21,484 nt of DNA from an uncultured Candidatus Saccharibacteria bacterium (GCA_946185175.1 CAMHIH010000003.1:1-21484); one strand, 5' to 3'; counted from the stretch's first letter, positions 13,002 to 20,014 are shown. The notes: generated by a model from the sequence alone, not told the origin. Translations and numbers: made by a program.

Positions 13002-13928
13002 ATGTTTGTAAGTGATTTGATTATTGAATTCTTGCAGTCGTTAGAAATCGAAAATGGTCGTAGTCGATACACTACACGTAATTATGAATTATATTTGTCG
13101 CGCGTGACGGAATTTGGCGGTGAGGAGTTGAAACCAGAGGATATTACGCCAGAATGGCTAAGGCAATATCGGCTATGGTTGAATCGCTACATGACAGATC
13201 GCAAAAAAGGTCTTTCAGTGACGACGCAAAACTACCATTTGATTGCTTTTCGGGGGTTTCTGAAATATTTATCAAAAAGAGGTATTAAATCATTGGATCC
13301 GGTATTGGTCGAATTGCCGCGTACGCATCGTCCACAGGTGACATTTTTGCACGTGGATGAAATAGACCGGATTTTGGCCGAAATTCCACTCGATAGCGAG
13401 ACGGGATTACGCGATCGCGCGATATTGGAGCTATTATTCTCGTCGGGCTTGCGTGTATCTGAATTAATTAATTTAAATCGCGATCATGTAAATTTGGAGC
13501 GTAGGGAATTTATGGTGCGTGGTAAAGGACAAAAAGACCGTCCAGTGTTTATTTCTTACCAAGCTGCAGAGGCAATCAGCGATTATTTAGCGGAGAGGCA
13601 CGATAAGTTGCCGGCATTGTTTTTAAATAATTCGCGCAATCGACCGGATGCTGATATGAAGAATGATGAGCGTCGTCTAACGTCGCGGAGTGTGGAACGT
13701 ATCGTAAATAAATATGTACGTTTGGCGGGAATTACGAAACACGTAACGCCGCACACATTACGCCATTCGTTCGCGACGGATTTATTGATGAATGGAGCGG
13801 ATTTGCGTTCGGTGCAATCAATGTTGGGGCATTCTAATATTTCGACAACGCAAATCTATACACATGTGACAGATCCGCATTTGCGTGAAGTGCATGAACG
13901 TTTCCATAGCGATACGGAAATTAAATAA
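13002..13928 (+). CDS. xerC: Tyrosine recombinase, XerC/XerD type
   Basis: Site-specific recombinase, most likely the one that resolves chromosome dimers. The 308-residue product has the N-terminal SAM-like core-binding domain (residues 5-95, including SVTTQNYHLIAFRGFLKYL) and a catalytic domain with Arg in GLRVSELINL, Lys in RGKGQKDRP, HTLRH, GHSNISTTQIYTHV and the nucleophile Tyr. Length and motifs fit Xer proteins; it cannot be told whether it is C or D, and small genomes often have only one. It begins at the base after the pilD stop without a ribosome site. It is an operon partner of pilD, which does not in itself imply a pilus role. Confidence 0.92.
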   Translation: MFVSDLIIEFLQSLEIENGRSRYTTRNYELYLSRVTEFGGEELKPEDITPEWLRQYRLWLNRYMTDRKKGLSVTTQNYHLIAFRGFLKYLSKRGIKSLDPVLVELPRTHRPQVTFLHVDEIDRILAEIPLDSETGLRDRAILELLFSSGLRVSELINLNRDHVNLERREFMVRGKGQKDRPVFISYQAAEAISDYLAERHDKLPALFLNNSRNRPDADMKNDERRLTSRSVERIVNKYVRLAGITKHVTPHTLRHSFATDLLMNGADLRSVQSMLGHSNISTTQIYTHVTDPHLREVHERFHSDTEIK

Positions 13929-13957
13929 AAGGATGCGGCGACGATAATCATTAGCTT

Positions 13958-13986
13958 TTGCATTCTTATCTGTAATGTTGTACATT
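13958..13986 (+). promoter_or_regulatory. Possible promoter of ndk
   Basis: TTGCAT (13958-13963), 17-bp spacer, TACATT (13981-13986); a weak -35. A leader of only about 15 nt carries the ribosome site AAAAGGAG. Confidence 0.45.
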
Positions 13987-14008
13987 GATTAAAAGGAGAT
14001 TTTTTGGG

Positions 14009-14605
14009 ATGGCAGATAAAAAAGATGCTAAGAAAACAATAAAATCAGAAAAGCCAGAGCTAAAGGCATCGACGATTGGTTTTACAAAAGAAAATAATCC
14101 AAATAACTTAATTCAACGTACACTGATTGTCTTTAAGCCGGACGCAGTACAACGTGGAATCGTCGGTGAGATTTTGAGTCGCTTTGAGCGGGTTGGCCTG
14201 AAGATTGTTGGCGCTAAAATGGTTAGCCCAGATAAAGATCACTACTATCAGCACTATGAAGGCATCTCGAAGATGATTTCGCGACGCGGCCAAAAGACTT
14301 TTGACATTACTTTGAAGTTTATGACTTCCGGCCCAGTGATTGCGATGGTGCTTGAAGGCGTTGAGGCGGTGCCACTGGTACGTAAAATGGTTGGTTCAAC
14401 GGAGCCGATGGCGGCCGATATGGGTACTATTCGCGGTGATTACGCGCACGTTACTTTCGGTTATGCGGATGCGCACGACGAGGCTGTGCCAAACTTAATT
14501 CATGCCTCTGGTAACCCAGAAGAGGCTGACGCGGAAGTTTCTTACTGGTTCAAGCCGGAAGAAATTCAGATATATCATACGCTTAGCGAAAAGTTTACGC
14601 GTTAA
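14009..14605 (+). CDS. ndk: Nucleoside diphosphate kinase
   Basis: Transfers the terminal phosphate from NTPs to NDPs through a phosphohistidine. The 198-residue product has a lysine-rich N-terminal extension of about 34 residues, then the Ndk core: RTLIVFKPDAVQRGIVGEIL, FMTSGPVIAMVLEG, the nucleotide site GTIRGDYAHV, and the catalytic His in NLIHASGNPEEA, ending WFKPEEIQ. The core is longer than the usual 140-150 residues because of a loop of about eight extra residues between GTIRGD and the catalytic His; I recall a similar form in other CPR bacteria and archaea. The start at 14009 follows AAAAGGAG; an upstream start at 13985 would remove that site. Confidence 0.94.
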   Translation: MADKKDAKKTIKSEKPELKASTIGFTKENNPNNLIQRTLIVFKPDAVQRGIVGEILSRFERVGLKIVGAKMVSPDKDHYYQHYEGISKMISRRGQKTFDITLKFMTSGPVIAMVLEGVEAVPLVRKMVGSTEPMAADMGTIRGDYAHVTFGYADAHDEAVPNLIHASGNPEEADAEVSYWFKPEEIQIYHTLSEKFTR

Positions 14606-14621
14606 ATATGATTGCGGATTT

Positions 14622-14651
14622 GCGCCCTCGGTAAAACGGGGGTGCTTTTTT
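14622..14651 (+). terminator. Terminator of ndk
   Basis: GCGCCCTCG-GTAAAA-CGGGGGTGC with two G-U pairs, followed by T residues. Confidence 0.8.
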
Positions 14652-14655
14652 GTGA

Positions 14656-14661
14656 TAAAAT
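14656..14661 (+). promoter_or_regulatory. Extended -10 of tRNA-Arg
   Basis: TGA-TAAAAT, about nine bases before the tRNA 5' end. Confidence 0.55.
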
Positions 14662-14670
14662 ATGCGTATT

Positions 14671-14746
14671 GGCCTGGTAGCTCAATGGATAGAGCAGCTC
14701 CGTCCTAAGGAGAAGGTTGTGCGTTCGACTCGCACCCGGGTCACCA
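14671..14746 (+). tRNA. tRNA-Arg (anticodon CCT)
   Basis: 76 nt with an encoded CCA. Acceptor GGCCTGG pairs with CCGGGTC (two G-U pairs), D stem GCTC/GAGC, T arm GTGCG-TTCGACT-CGCAC. The anticodon stem GCTCC/GGAGA has one mismatch at the outermost pair; the loop GTCCTAA gives anticodon CCT, reading AGG. Its own promoter precedes it and a terminator follows. Confidence 0.95.
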
Positions 14747-14758
14747 TTTCTATTAATA

Positions 14759-14787
14759 GGCGCCCATTAAGGGGGTGCATTTTTTTG
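14759..14787 (+). terminator. Terminator of tRNA-Arg
   Basis: GCGCCC-ATTAAGG-GGGTGC with one G-U pair, then A and seven T. Confidence 0.75.
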
Positions 14788-14835
14788 TTTAGAATGGGGC
14801 GAAACTTGAATTCTTATTTTTTAATCATAATAGAT

Positions 14836-15091
14836 ATGCGGAATAGTTTTCTCTGGAACAATAAAAAGAAGCTAGCTGTCGTTGCTGTTGGAGGGAGTAT
14901 TGGTCGTTGTTGCTATAGTCATTTCTGTGGTACTATTTTTTGCGCCAAATGACGGTTTGCCAAGCTATAGCGAAGAAGAGAAGGTCGAGGCTTTGTTGCA
15001 AGACGAAGAAGCGACGCCAAATACCATTATTGTTGAATGGTATAATATAGGCATATGGATTTTGAAGGGCAGCGCGCAAATGAAGAAGTAG
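14836..15091 (+). pseudogene. Small membrane protein gene with probable frameshift
   Basis: The ATG at 14836 opens a frame reading MRNSFLWNNKKKLAVVAV, a basic tail and the start of a membrane helix. It then turns into low-complexity residues and stops near 14952. The +1 frame, blocked upstream by a TAG at 14873, continues a perfect helix from about 14890 (VLVVVAIVISVVLFFAP), followed by an acidic tail LPSYSEEEKVEALLQDEEAT. Removing one G from GGAGGGAG at 14890-14897 joins the two as ..AVVAVGGVLVVVAIV... So this is either a decayed gene, a sequencing error or a recoded gene. The 3' end overlaps the next gene and its promoter. CATAAT at 14826-14831 may be its -10. No family recognised. Confidence 0.5.
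15041..15046 (+). promoter_or_regulatory. Extended -10 of the PH-domain gene
   Basis: TGG-TATAAT, ending nine bases before the ATG at 15055; at most a two-base leader. It lies inside the 3' part of the preceding damaged gene. Confidence 0.6.
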
Positions 15092-15540
15092 TGCTGGTTT
15101 TTCGGCGTCATATTTTGACGACAATTCGGGGCTTTTTGGTGGCGGTTTTATTGATTGCTGGCGGCGCAGTGCCGATGATTTTGAAACAAGATGATCCTCA
15201 GCTATTTTGGCTATGGATTGGTTGTTTTGCGCTCGGAGTGTTGGGGTATCTATATAGCTTAATGCTGTGGCATTTTAGCTATTATCTCGTAACGAATGAA
15301 CGTTTGCGCCAAGTTCGTCAAAAAGGACTCTTCAAGAAGACGGTCGTAGATTTGGAGCTCGATAATATACAGAGTATTTCATACGGAGTTCCGGGGATGT
15401 TTGGTTCGATGTTCGATTACGGAACGATATTGATACAGACTGGCGTAGGCGATTTAACCTTGAGCATGGTCAGCCACCCCGAAACAGTGTATAATGAAAT
15501 ACAGAACGCTAAGCACGGCGAGGGTGGTGAAGAAGAATAA
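15055..15540 (+). CDS. Membrane protein with bacterial PH domain
   Basis: A 161-residue protein. After a short N-terminus (residues 1-22) come two membrane helices (about 25-45, GFLVAVLLIAGGAVPMIL, and about 52-75, FWLWIGCFALGVLGYLYSLM). A PH-like domain of the YdbS/bPH type follows, from YYLVTNERLRQVRQKGLFKK through LELDNIQSISYGVPG and YGTILIQTG to the end. Such proteins are membrane-associated; their role is mostly unknown. The stop and the next ATG overlap by one base (TAATG), so this gene and the SurA-like gene form an operon. The start is supported by the extended -10 just before it. Confidence 0.85.
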   Translation: MDFEGQRANEEVVLVFRRHILTTIRGFLVAVLLIAGGAVPMILKQDDPQLFWLWIGCFALGVLGYLYSLMLWHFSYYLVTNERLRQVRQKGLFKKTVVDLELDNIQSISYGVPGMFGSMFDYGTILIQTGVGDLTLSMVSHPETVYNEIQNAKHGEGGEEE

Positions 15541-16658
15541 TGAGTATCATTACAGATAAATTTAAAAAGGATAAAAAAGAAAAGAAGAATCCGGCGATTA
15601 CTCAAAAAAATATCGAGGAGAGTCGCGAGGAGATTTTGGCGAACGGCAAAAAATTCCGCTATCCTTTTCAGTACGCAAAGCATCGTTTAGTGATAAATAC
15701 TATCGCGATTGCCGTGGTGGCTTTAGTGACCTTTTTGGCGGTTGGCTGGTTGCAGGTATATAAGGTTCAGAGCACGAGTGATGTGGTGTATCGTTTTGCA
15801 AACTTTTTGCGTTTGCCAGTAGCAGAAATTGACGGCCATAAGGTGCGCTATAGCGACTATTTGATGATTTTCCGCAGTAGCATTGCGACAATTGAATACC
15901 AGAGTGGCAAATTTGACGATTCGGAAGATTCGAAAAGCCAGATTAATCATTACAAACGTCAAGCAATGAACGCGGCCGAAGATTATACTTATGCGTTGGC
16001 AAAAATGGAAGAGTTGGGTCTTGAAGTGACCGATGAAGAAATTGATGCTGTAATCGAAGAGCATAAGACTATTAATGGCGAACGCCGTAGCGATGAGGTT
16101 TTTGAGACGATAGTAAAAGAGAACTTTGGTTTTTCAATGAAAGACTATCGCCGGTTCATCATGCTGTCTTTGGCGAAGCGCAAGGTGGCTGAAGCGGTTG
16201 ACACGGATGCGAAAGATTTGATAGCGGAAGTTAAAACGAAATTAGCCGCTAACCAGGGCGATATGGCGACTTTGGCAACGGAGTATGCCAATAGTAATAT
16301 CTTTAGCTATGAAAAAACTGACGCAATGGTAAGTGTAAATAATCTAGATGGTGGCAGGGCGGCAAAGGCTTATGAGCTCGAAAAAGCTGGCGATATTTCG
16401 GATGTCTTTATTTCGAAAAACGGCGATGGTTTTTATATCGTAAAATTGGTAGCCAAGTCTGATAATAAAGTGAATTATGAGTCGATTTGGGTGCGTTTTT
16501 CGAGATTGAGTAGTGATTTGCAGCAAGTGCGCGATGACGGAAAGGTGAAAGAATACATCAAAATTGAGGAAAGCGAGAGCGATGCCGATGATGTTAATCT
16601 TGAAGAGAATGCCGAACCCGAAGCAGTAGAGGCGCCGGAGGCGCCTACTGGCGAGTAG
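15540..16658 (+). CDS. Membrane-anchored SurA/PpiC-like chaperone
   Basis: A 372-residue protein with a lysine-rich cytoplasmic segment (residues 1-48), one membrane helix (about 50-73, VINTIAIAVVALVTFLAVGW) and an extracytoplasmic part. That part begins VAEIDGHKVRYSDYLMIFR, the usual start of SurA N-terminal and PrsA-type folds, and continues with EVTDEEIDAVIEEHKT and FGFSMKDYRRFIM. A rotamase-like section follows (about 225-320, ATLATEYANS.. AYELEKAGDISDVF.. GFYIVKLVAK), too diverged to say whether it is an active prolyl isomerase. The C-terminus is acidic (EESESDADDVNLEENAEPEA). It would help fold exported proteins, possibly pilins. The 3' end overlaps the convergent methyltransferase gene by 14 bases. 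Confidence 0.8.
   Translation: MSIITDKFKKDKKEKKNPAITQKNIEESREEILANGKKFRYPFQYAKHRLVINTIAIAVVALVTFLAVGWLQVYKVQSTSDVVYRFANFLRLPVAEIDGHKVRYSDYLMIFRSSIATIEYQSGKFDDSEDSKSQINHYKRQAMNAAEDYTYALAKMEELGLEVTDEEIDAVIEEHKTINGERRSDEVFETIVKENFGFSMKDYRRFIMLSLAKRKVAEAVDTDAKDLIAEVKTKLAANQGDMATLATEYANSNIFSYEKTDAMVSVNNLDGGRAAKAYELEKAGDISDVFISKNGDGFYIVKLVAKSDNKVNYESIWVRFSRLSSDLQQVRDDGKVKEYIKIEESESDADDVNLEENAEPEAVEAPEAPTGE
16630..16646. repeat. Palindrome at the overlap of convergent genes
   Basis: AGGCGCC-GGA-GGCGCCT, a perfect 7-bp inverted repeat inside both genes' 3' ends. There is no T run, so it is at most a weak or factor-dependent termination point. Confidence 0.5.
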
Positions 16659-17373
16659 AAAGCTCAAACATAGCAATACTGGCAGCCACCGAAAGGTTGA
16701 GGCTGTCAATTTTTTGGTTTTGCGGAATAAATATCGGAGTGGTAAAGGTGGCGAATTCCGACGGTAGCCCGCTGGCCTCATTGCCAAAGATTAAACTATA
16801 GTTTTTGGAAATTGGATTAACATCCGTTAGACGCTTAGCGGCGGAGTCGAGCATAAAGGCGTAATAGGTGCGGGTCGTGAATGGATTTTGGTATGCTTGA
16901 AAACTCTCGAAAGTTTGAATATTGAGATGAAAAACTGCACCCATAGAGGCGCGAATAGTTTTTGGGTCGTATGGATCCACGCCAGGGAGAATAATTGCTA
17001 AGTTTTGATAACCGAAACCGACGGCGCTGCGCATAATAGTGCCAAGATTTCCGGCATCGGATGGGTTAACTAATACAATGTGCGGATTATCAGTGGAATA
17101 ATCTAGCCGTGTGGCTGGTTTTTGGAACTCTGCAATGAGAAGGCAGTTAGACTTGGCGTTGAGGATGTTGAACGCTTTGGTGCTTTCAATAATTTCGATA
17201 TGGCGCTGCTTCAGTTTGGCAATGATTTGCTCTAGATCGTTGCCATGCTTAATATTTGGGCGTAAAAAGACACGTTGGATTAATTCGGGATGGGTTTTGA
17301 GCAGTTCATATGTAAGCGTGGCGCCGAGTGTATAAGAATAAGATGATTCGCGTTTATAACGAGTGAGCTTCAT
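16645..17373 (-). CDS. RNA 2'-O-methyltransferase, SpoU/TrmH family
   Basis: Methylates ribose in tRNA or rRNA with S-adenosylmethionine. The 242-residue product has a small N-terminal substrate-binding domain (residues 1-85) and the SPOUT knot domain with its three motifs: NPSDAGNLGTIMRSAVGFG (motif 1), LIFGNEASGLP (motif 2) and IFIPQNQKIDSLNLSVAASI (motif 3), plus RASMGAVFHL. The target nucleotide cannot be told; RlmB- and TrmH-like enzymes share this layout. TGA-TATAAT (complement of 17382-17387) lies nine bases before the ATG, so the message is nearly leaderless. The gene converges with the SurA-like gene and overlaps it. Confidence 0.92.
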   Translation of the reverse strand: MKLTRYKRESSYSYTLGATLTYELLKTHPELIQRVFLRPNIKHGNDLEQIIAKLKQRHIEIIESTKAFNILNAKSNCLLIAEFQKPATRLDYSTDNPHIVLVNPSDAGNLGTIMRSAVGFGYQNLAIILPGVDPYDPKTIRASMGAVFHLNIQTFESFQAYQNPFTTRTYYAFMLDSAAKRLTDVNPISKNYSLIFGNEASGLPSEFATFTTPIFIPQNQKIDSLNLSVAASIAMFELSTRQ

Positions 17374-17381
17374 ATCTTATA

Positions 17382-17387
17382 ATTATA
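17382..17387 (-). promoter_or_regulatory. Extended -10 of the methyltransferase gene
   Basis: TGA-TATAAT on the minus strand, with a predicted leader of two bases. Confidence 0.55.
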
Positions 17388-17401
17388 TCATATTTAGCAC
17401 A

Positions 17402-17432
17402 AAAAGCAATAACGTGATTAGTTATTGCTTTT
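17402..17432 (-). terminator. Terminator of the gene at 17442-18479
   Basis: AAAAGCAATAAC paired with GTTATTGCTTTT around a 7-nt loop, with a T tract on the minus strand. Confidence 0.85.
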
Positions 17433-17441
17433 AGTTACTGG

Positions 17442-18479
17442 TTATTCTTCCTTAGTCTTATCTTCGGATTTTTCTTCAGCCTTGTCGTTGGTTTTCTTAT
17501 CTTCATCTTCGACGATTTCAGATGCTTCGGCTTCGCTGCGATATGAGCCGGTTAATTCGTAGTTTGTGGCGCTTTTGATGCGGACGATGAGATTGCTCCA
17601 AGTTTGAAGGGCGCCGACGTTTTCGGAGCTTACTACGCAGGCGTCGACATAATTTGTGGCGCCGTAGGCTTCGGCGAGAGTTGGGCAAAGCGACGTAAAG
17701 GCTTTGCCTTCTTCGGCGGCTTTTTCGACGTCTTTTGCGCTGAAGTATAATGTATAGGTTGAACTACAGACGAAACTATCAGCATTTGTCATATGTAGTC
17801 TGTCGTAGGTGCAGGTGTAAGAATTGACGACGGATTTTTGGGCAGCGAGGGCGTCGGTGGCTTTCTTTTGTAGGCCATTCATGTAGCTGCTAACGGCGTT
17901 AGTGAGGCTCTTCTTGAAAATTGTCAGTTGGTTTGCGTCGAAATAAATGGTGTTTTTGTTGCTACTAAGTTTATCTGAAGTCTTGACGAGGTAGTCGCCA
18001 GTAATTGTGAATGTGTCGCCGCCACTGAGAGTGATGACTTTGTCGTTAACGGTGAAAGTACCATTGTGTTCGCTAGGTACGTTCTGGAAGTGGTCAAGGA
18101 TTTGATCTGGAGTACGGTAATAAGAATAGGTGTATTCGGAGTTGTTTTTGAAGGTAATGTATTGATCGTAGATTTCGTTAACCAAAAATGTGCGGCCGGC
18201 GAGGACGTTTTTGAGGATGTCTGCGTCACTGCCTTCGGGAATTTCGACATTCGAAAGAGAGATTGACTGTGAAGTGCCACTAAGGTCGTTAGCTTCGACA
18301 ACAGTCTTCTTGGAGAGAACTAGTTTGTCGACAAGTACGAAAATGCCGAGCCCTAAGATGAGAACGACTAAAAGAATGATAATCGCAATAAGTCCACCCG
18401 TACTTTTGGTTTTGGCGGGTTTTTGTGGTGCCTGCACCTGATAATAGGTGTTTGGCTGCAAATAATTGTTTGGTTGCAT
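17442..18479 (-). CDS. Membrane-anchored hypothetical protein
   Basis: A 345-residue protein starting MQPNNYLQPNTYYQVQAPQK, a Gln/Pro/Tyr-rich cytoplasmic tail. One membrane helix follows (about 29-51, GLIAIIILLVVLILGLGIFV), then an outside domain of about 270 residues and a charged tail of Lys, Glu and Asp (about the last 25 residues). The outside domain has the segment NVLAGRTFLVNEIYDQYITF and four Cys (SYTCTYD, SFVCSS, TSLCPT, VDACVV) that could pair in disulfides. No known domain is recognised. I placed the start at 18479; TGC-TAAAAT (complement of 18490-18495) gives a four-base leader, whereas the ATG at 18527 would lie upstream of it. This topology recurs at 4844-5461. Confidence 0.75.
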   Translation of the reverse strand: MQPNNYLQPNTYYQVQAPQKPAKTKSTGGLIAIIILLVVLILGLGIFVLVDKLVLSKKTVVEANDLSGTSQSISLSNVEIPEGSDADILKNVLAGRTFLVNEIYDQYITFKNNSEYTYSYYRTPDQILDHFQNVPSEHNGTFTVNDKVITLSGGDTFTITGDYLVKTSDKLSSNKNTIYFDANQLTIFKKSLTNAVSSYMNGLQKKATDALAAQKSVVNSYTCTYDRLHMTNADSFVCSSTYTLYFSAKDVEKAAEEGKAFTSLCPTLAEAYGATNYVDACVVSSENVGALQTWSNLIVRIKSATNYELTGSYRSEAEASEIVEDEDKKTNDKAEEKSEDKTKEE

Positions 18480-18523
18480 AGTTAGCTTTATTTTAGCATA
18501 AGCAAGATGTTTTTGGCAGAGCA

Positions 18524-18573
18524 ACAAAAAATACCCTTTGGGTATTTTCGCTTAATGGTGCGGGTAGAGGGAG
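18524..18573 (-). repeat. Direct repeat copy 1: duplicated tRNA-Gly 3' end plus terminator
   Basis: 49 of 50 bases match 18701-18750. On the minus strand it contains the last 18 bases of tRNA-Gly including CCA and the terminator hairpin AAAATACCC-AAA-GGGTATTTT. No tRNA 5' part lies upstream of it. Confidence 0.9.
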
Positions 18574-18689
18574 AGCGCAATTCTGGCGAATTGCTTGACT
18601 CGGGGCGTCGCCTCGCAAATAATAATGTGCGCATTTTTATTTGACTCGGCTCCTGCTTCGTCCGGCCCCTGCGGGTCCTCCTCCCTCTA
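18565..18689 (-). other. Branched-fold insert between tRNA 3' end duplicates; candidate RNA or mini-element
   Basis: Stems are consistent with a single fold: outer 9-bp stem TAGAGGGAG/CTCCCTCTA (18681-18689 with 18565-18573); GGGGC/GCCCC (18665-18669 with 18602-18606); a 12-bp hairpin with one mismatch (18616-18627 with 18632-18643, loop TGCG); and GCAATT-CTGGCG-AATTGC (18577-18594). TTGACTCGG occurs twice (18595-18603, 18641-18649). A CCCGCACCA tail and a terminator follow on the minus strand. It has no reading frame of note. The strand is inferred from the terminator. Confidence 0.5.
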
Positions 18690-18700
18690 TTAATTTGGCG

Positions 18701-18750
18701 ACAAAAAATACCCTTTGGGTATTTTCGCCTAATGGTGCGGGTAGAGGGAG
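18701..18750 (-). repeat. Direct repeat copy 2: 3' end of the intact tRNA-Gly plus terminator
   Basis: Partner of 18524-18573, offset 177 bases. The identity stops inside the T arm of the tRNA, as is common for attachment sites in tRNA 3' ends. Its hairpin (18705-18725) is the tRNA terminator. Confidence 0.9.
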
Positions 18751-18807
18751 TCGGACCCTCGTCTCTTGCTTGGGAAGCAAATATAATAGCCGTTATACGA
18801 TACCCGC
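18733..18807 (-). tRNA. tRNA-Gly (anticodon CCC)
   Basis: 75 nt with encoded CCA. Acceptor GCGGGTA/TACCCGC, anticodon stem TTTGC/GCAAG with loop TTCCCAA, T stem GAGGG/CCCTC. The T loop reads TCCGACT, with C where the usual second T would be. Its own extended -10 (TGT-TATAAT, complement of 18817-18822) lies ten bases upstream. Confidence 0.93.
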
Positions 18808-18816
18808 AATAAAGCT

Positions 18817-18822
18817 ATTATA
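18817..18822 (-). promoter_or_regulatory. Extended -10 of tRNA-Gly
   Basis: TGT-TATAAT on the minus strand; predicted start about three bases before the tRNA. Confidence 0.6.
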
Positions 18823-18833
18823 ACACGGGGAAT

Positions 18834-18856
18834 AAAAAACGCTCTCCGAAGAGAGG
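18834..18856 (-). terminator. Terminator of tRNA-Asp
   Basis: Minus strand CTCTC-TTCG-GAGAG followed by CG and six T; a stable UUCG tetraloop. Confidence 0.8.
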
Positions 18857-18870
18857 TTTCTAAATAAAAC

Positions 18871-18947
18871 TGGCGGGCCCGACCAGAGTCGAACTGGCGA
18901 TCTCCTCCGTGACAGGGAGGCGTACTAGACCACTATACCACGAGCCC
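18871..18947 (-). tRNA. tRNA-Asp (anticodon GTC)
   Basis: 77 nt with encoded CCA. Acceptor GGGCTCG/CGGGCCC with one G-U pair, anticodon stem CCTCC/GGAGG with loop CTGTCAC, discriminator G as expected for Asp. Confidence 0.95.
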
Positions 18948-18957
18948 TAGTGAGTAA

Positions 18958-18986
18958 AGTATAGCATGAGATGCCGGTGAGCGCAA
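18958..18986 (-). promoter_or_regulatory. Promoter of tRNA-Asp
   Basis: Minus strand TTGCGC, 17-bp spacer, TATACT preceded by TGC. Confidence 0.65.
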
Positions 18987-18993
18987 GAGACTT

Positions 18994-19022
18994 TTGACAG
19001 AGGTGGCATTTTTCGTTAAGAT
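18994..19022 (+). promoter_or_regulatory. Promoter of the gene at 19077
   Basis: TTGACA (18994-18999), 17-bp spacer, TAAGAT (19017-19022). It is divergent from the tRNA-Asp promoter, with the two -35 boxes seven bases apart. Confidence 0.75.
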
Positions 19023-19076
19023 ATATACACGCACCTTAAAAACTTTTCATATGCATATCACTAGGAGGTGATAAAC

Positions 19077-19985
19077 ATGAAGAAGGTTTATTTGGCCTTA
19101 TTGCTTGTAGTTTGTATAATTGGCGGGAACTTGCTGTTTTCAAGGACCTCGACGTCAGATTCATCAGTTATTCGTGTGGACGAAATGACGCCGTTATCCC
19201 TGGAGCTAGTCTATGAAGGCATGAAGCCGGATGGAATTGGTTCAGCGCAAAGTTTTGCCATCACGCCAGACTATTTTGTTGTTGCGTCTAGACCGCCTGG
19301 TTCAGAAGAGGAAGGTGGTGAAACAAATAATCGTTTGTCGATTATTGATCGGCAAAGTTTGGCGGATGTGACGAAAGATTTTGCGGCGGCGCGTAAAAGC
19401 TATGAATTGGGGCATGCCAATGGTATGGCCTACAACCCAGAGACGAACGAGCTACTGATAGTTGGTATTCACGACGAAAATGATGAATGCACGATAGTAG
19501 CGCGTGTTGATGCGGCTAACTTTAGACAGAAAACCGACGAACAGTTGCCGAGTGGTACAGCTAGTGGAATAGCCTATGCCGGCAATGGTGAATATTTTGC
19601 GCGTTCGGGTGGATGGATTCACCTAATCGGCAATGATTTAACGGAACGCGATAACAAATTCTATTTTGCGTCTGGTTTAGCCGTGCAGGATATCGGTTAT
19701 TACGCCGATGGAGTGTACCTAGCAGATTGGGCAAAGTCGACCGATGTCGGTATTTTATGGAAACTTGGCCTAAAGGCGAATGAAAACGTAATATATCGAT
19801 ACGATGTAGTTCGTGAGTCTATACGGGCGTTCCTGATTTCGACGCCACGACTAGAGTTGGAAAGCGTGGATTTTGCTGATGGCGAGGCTTACGTTTTGAT
19901 GAACGGGATCGGCGATCGATGTGATAGTTTCTATATTTACCGAGTGCTTGACGACGAGGCGGGGAAGGCGTTTCTCGCAATGTAG
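19077..19985 (+). CDS. Secreted or anchored hypothetical protein
   Basis: A 302-residue protein with an N-terminal basic tail and one hydrophobic helix (residues 4-22, VYLALLLVVCIIGGNLLF), either a signal peptide or an anchor. The rest is an acidic outside domain with repeated strand-turn patterns: SFAITPDYFVVAS, RLSIIDRQSL, GMAYNPETNELLIVG, GIAYAGNGEYFARSG and SVDFADGEAYVLMNG. These look like blades of a beta-propeller, but I see no exact family signature. The start follows AGGAGGTGAT, a nearly perfect Shine-Dalgarno site; a GTG at 19068 is part of that site and is not the start. The leader is about 48 nt. A terminator follows. Function unknown. Confidence 0.8.
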   Translation: MKKVYLALLLVVCIIGGNLLFSRTSTSDSSVIRVDEMTPLSLELVYEGMKPDGIGSAQSFAITPDYFVVASRPPGSEEEGGETNNRLSIIDRQSLADVTKDFAAARKSYELGHANGMAYNPETNELLIVGIHDENDECTIVARVDAANFRQKTDEQLPSGTASGIAYAGNGEYFARSGGWIHLIGNDLTERDNKFYFASGLAVQDIGYYADGVYLADWAKSTDVGILWKLGLKANENVIYRYDVVRESIRAFLISTPRLELESVDFADGEAYVLMNGIGDRCDSFYIYRVLDDEAGKAFLAM

Positions 19986-20014
19986 AACTAAGCATATGAT
20001 GAGTTGCGCAGAAT

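Noticed and set aside
18524..18750. Attachment sites of a full integrated element or prophage
   Set aside because: Only 127 bases lie between the repeats and no integrase or cargo is present; the Xer gene at 13002 is in the pilD operon more than 4 kb away and looks like the housekeeping enzyme.
18641..18823. A 60-codon plus-strand frame across tRNA-Gly
   Set aside because: It is a translation of the antisense of the tRNA and the repeat region, a typical false gene.
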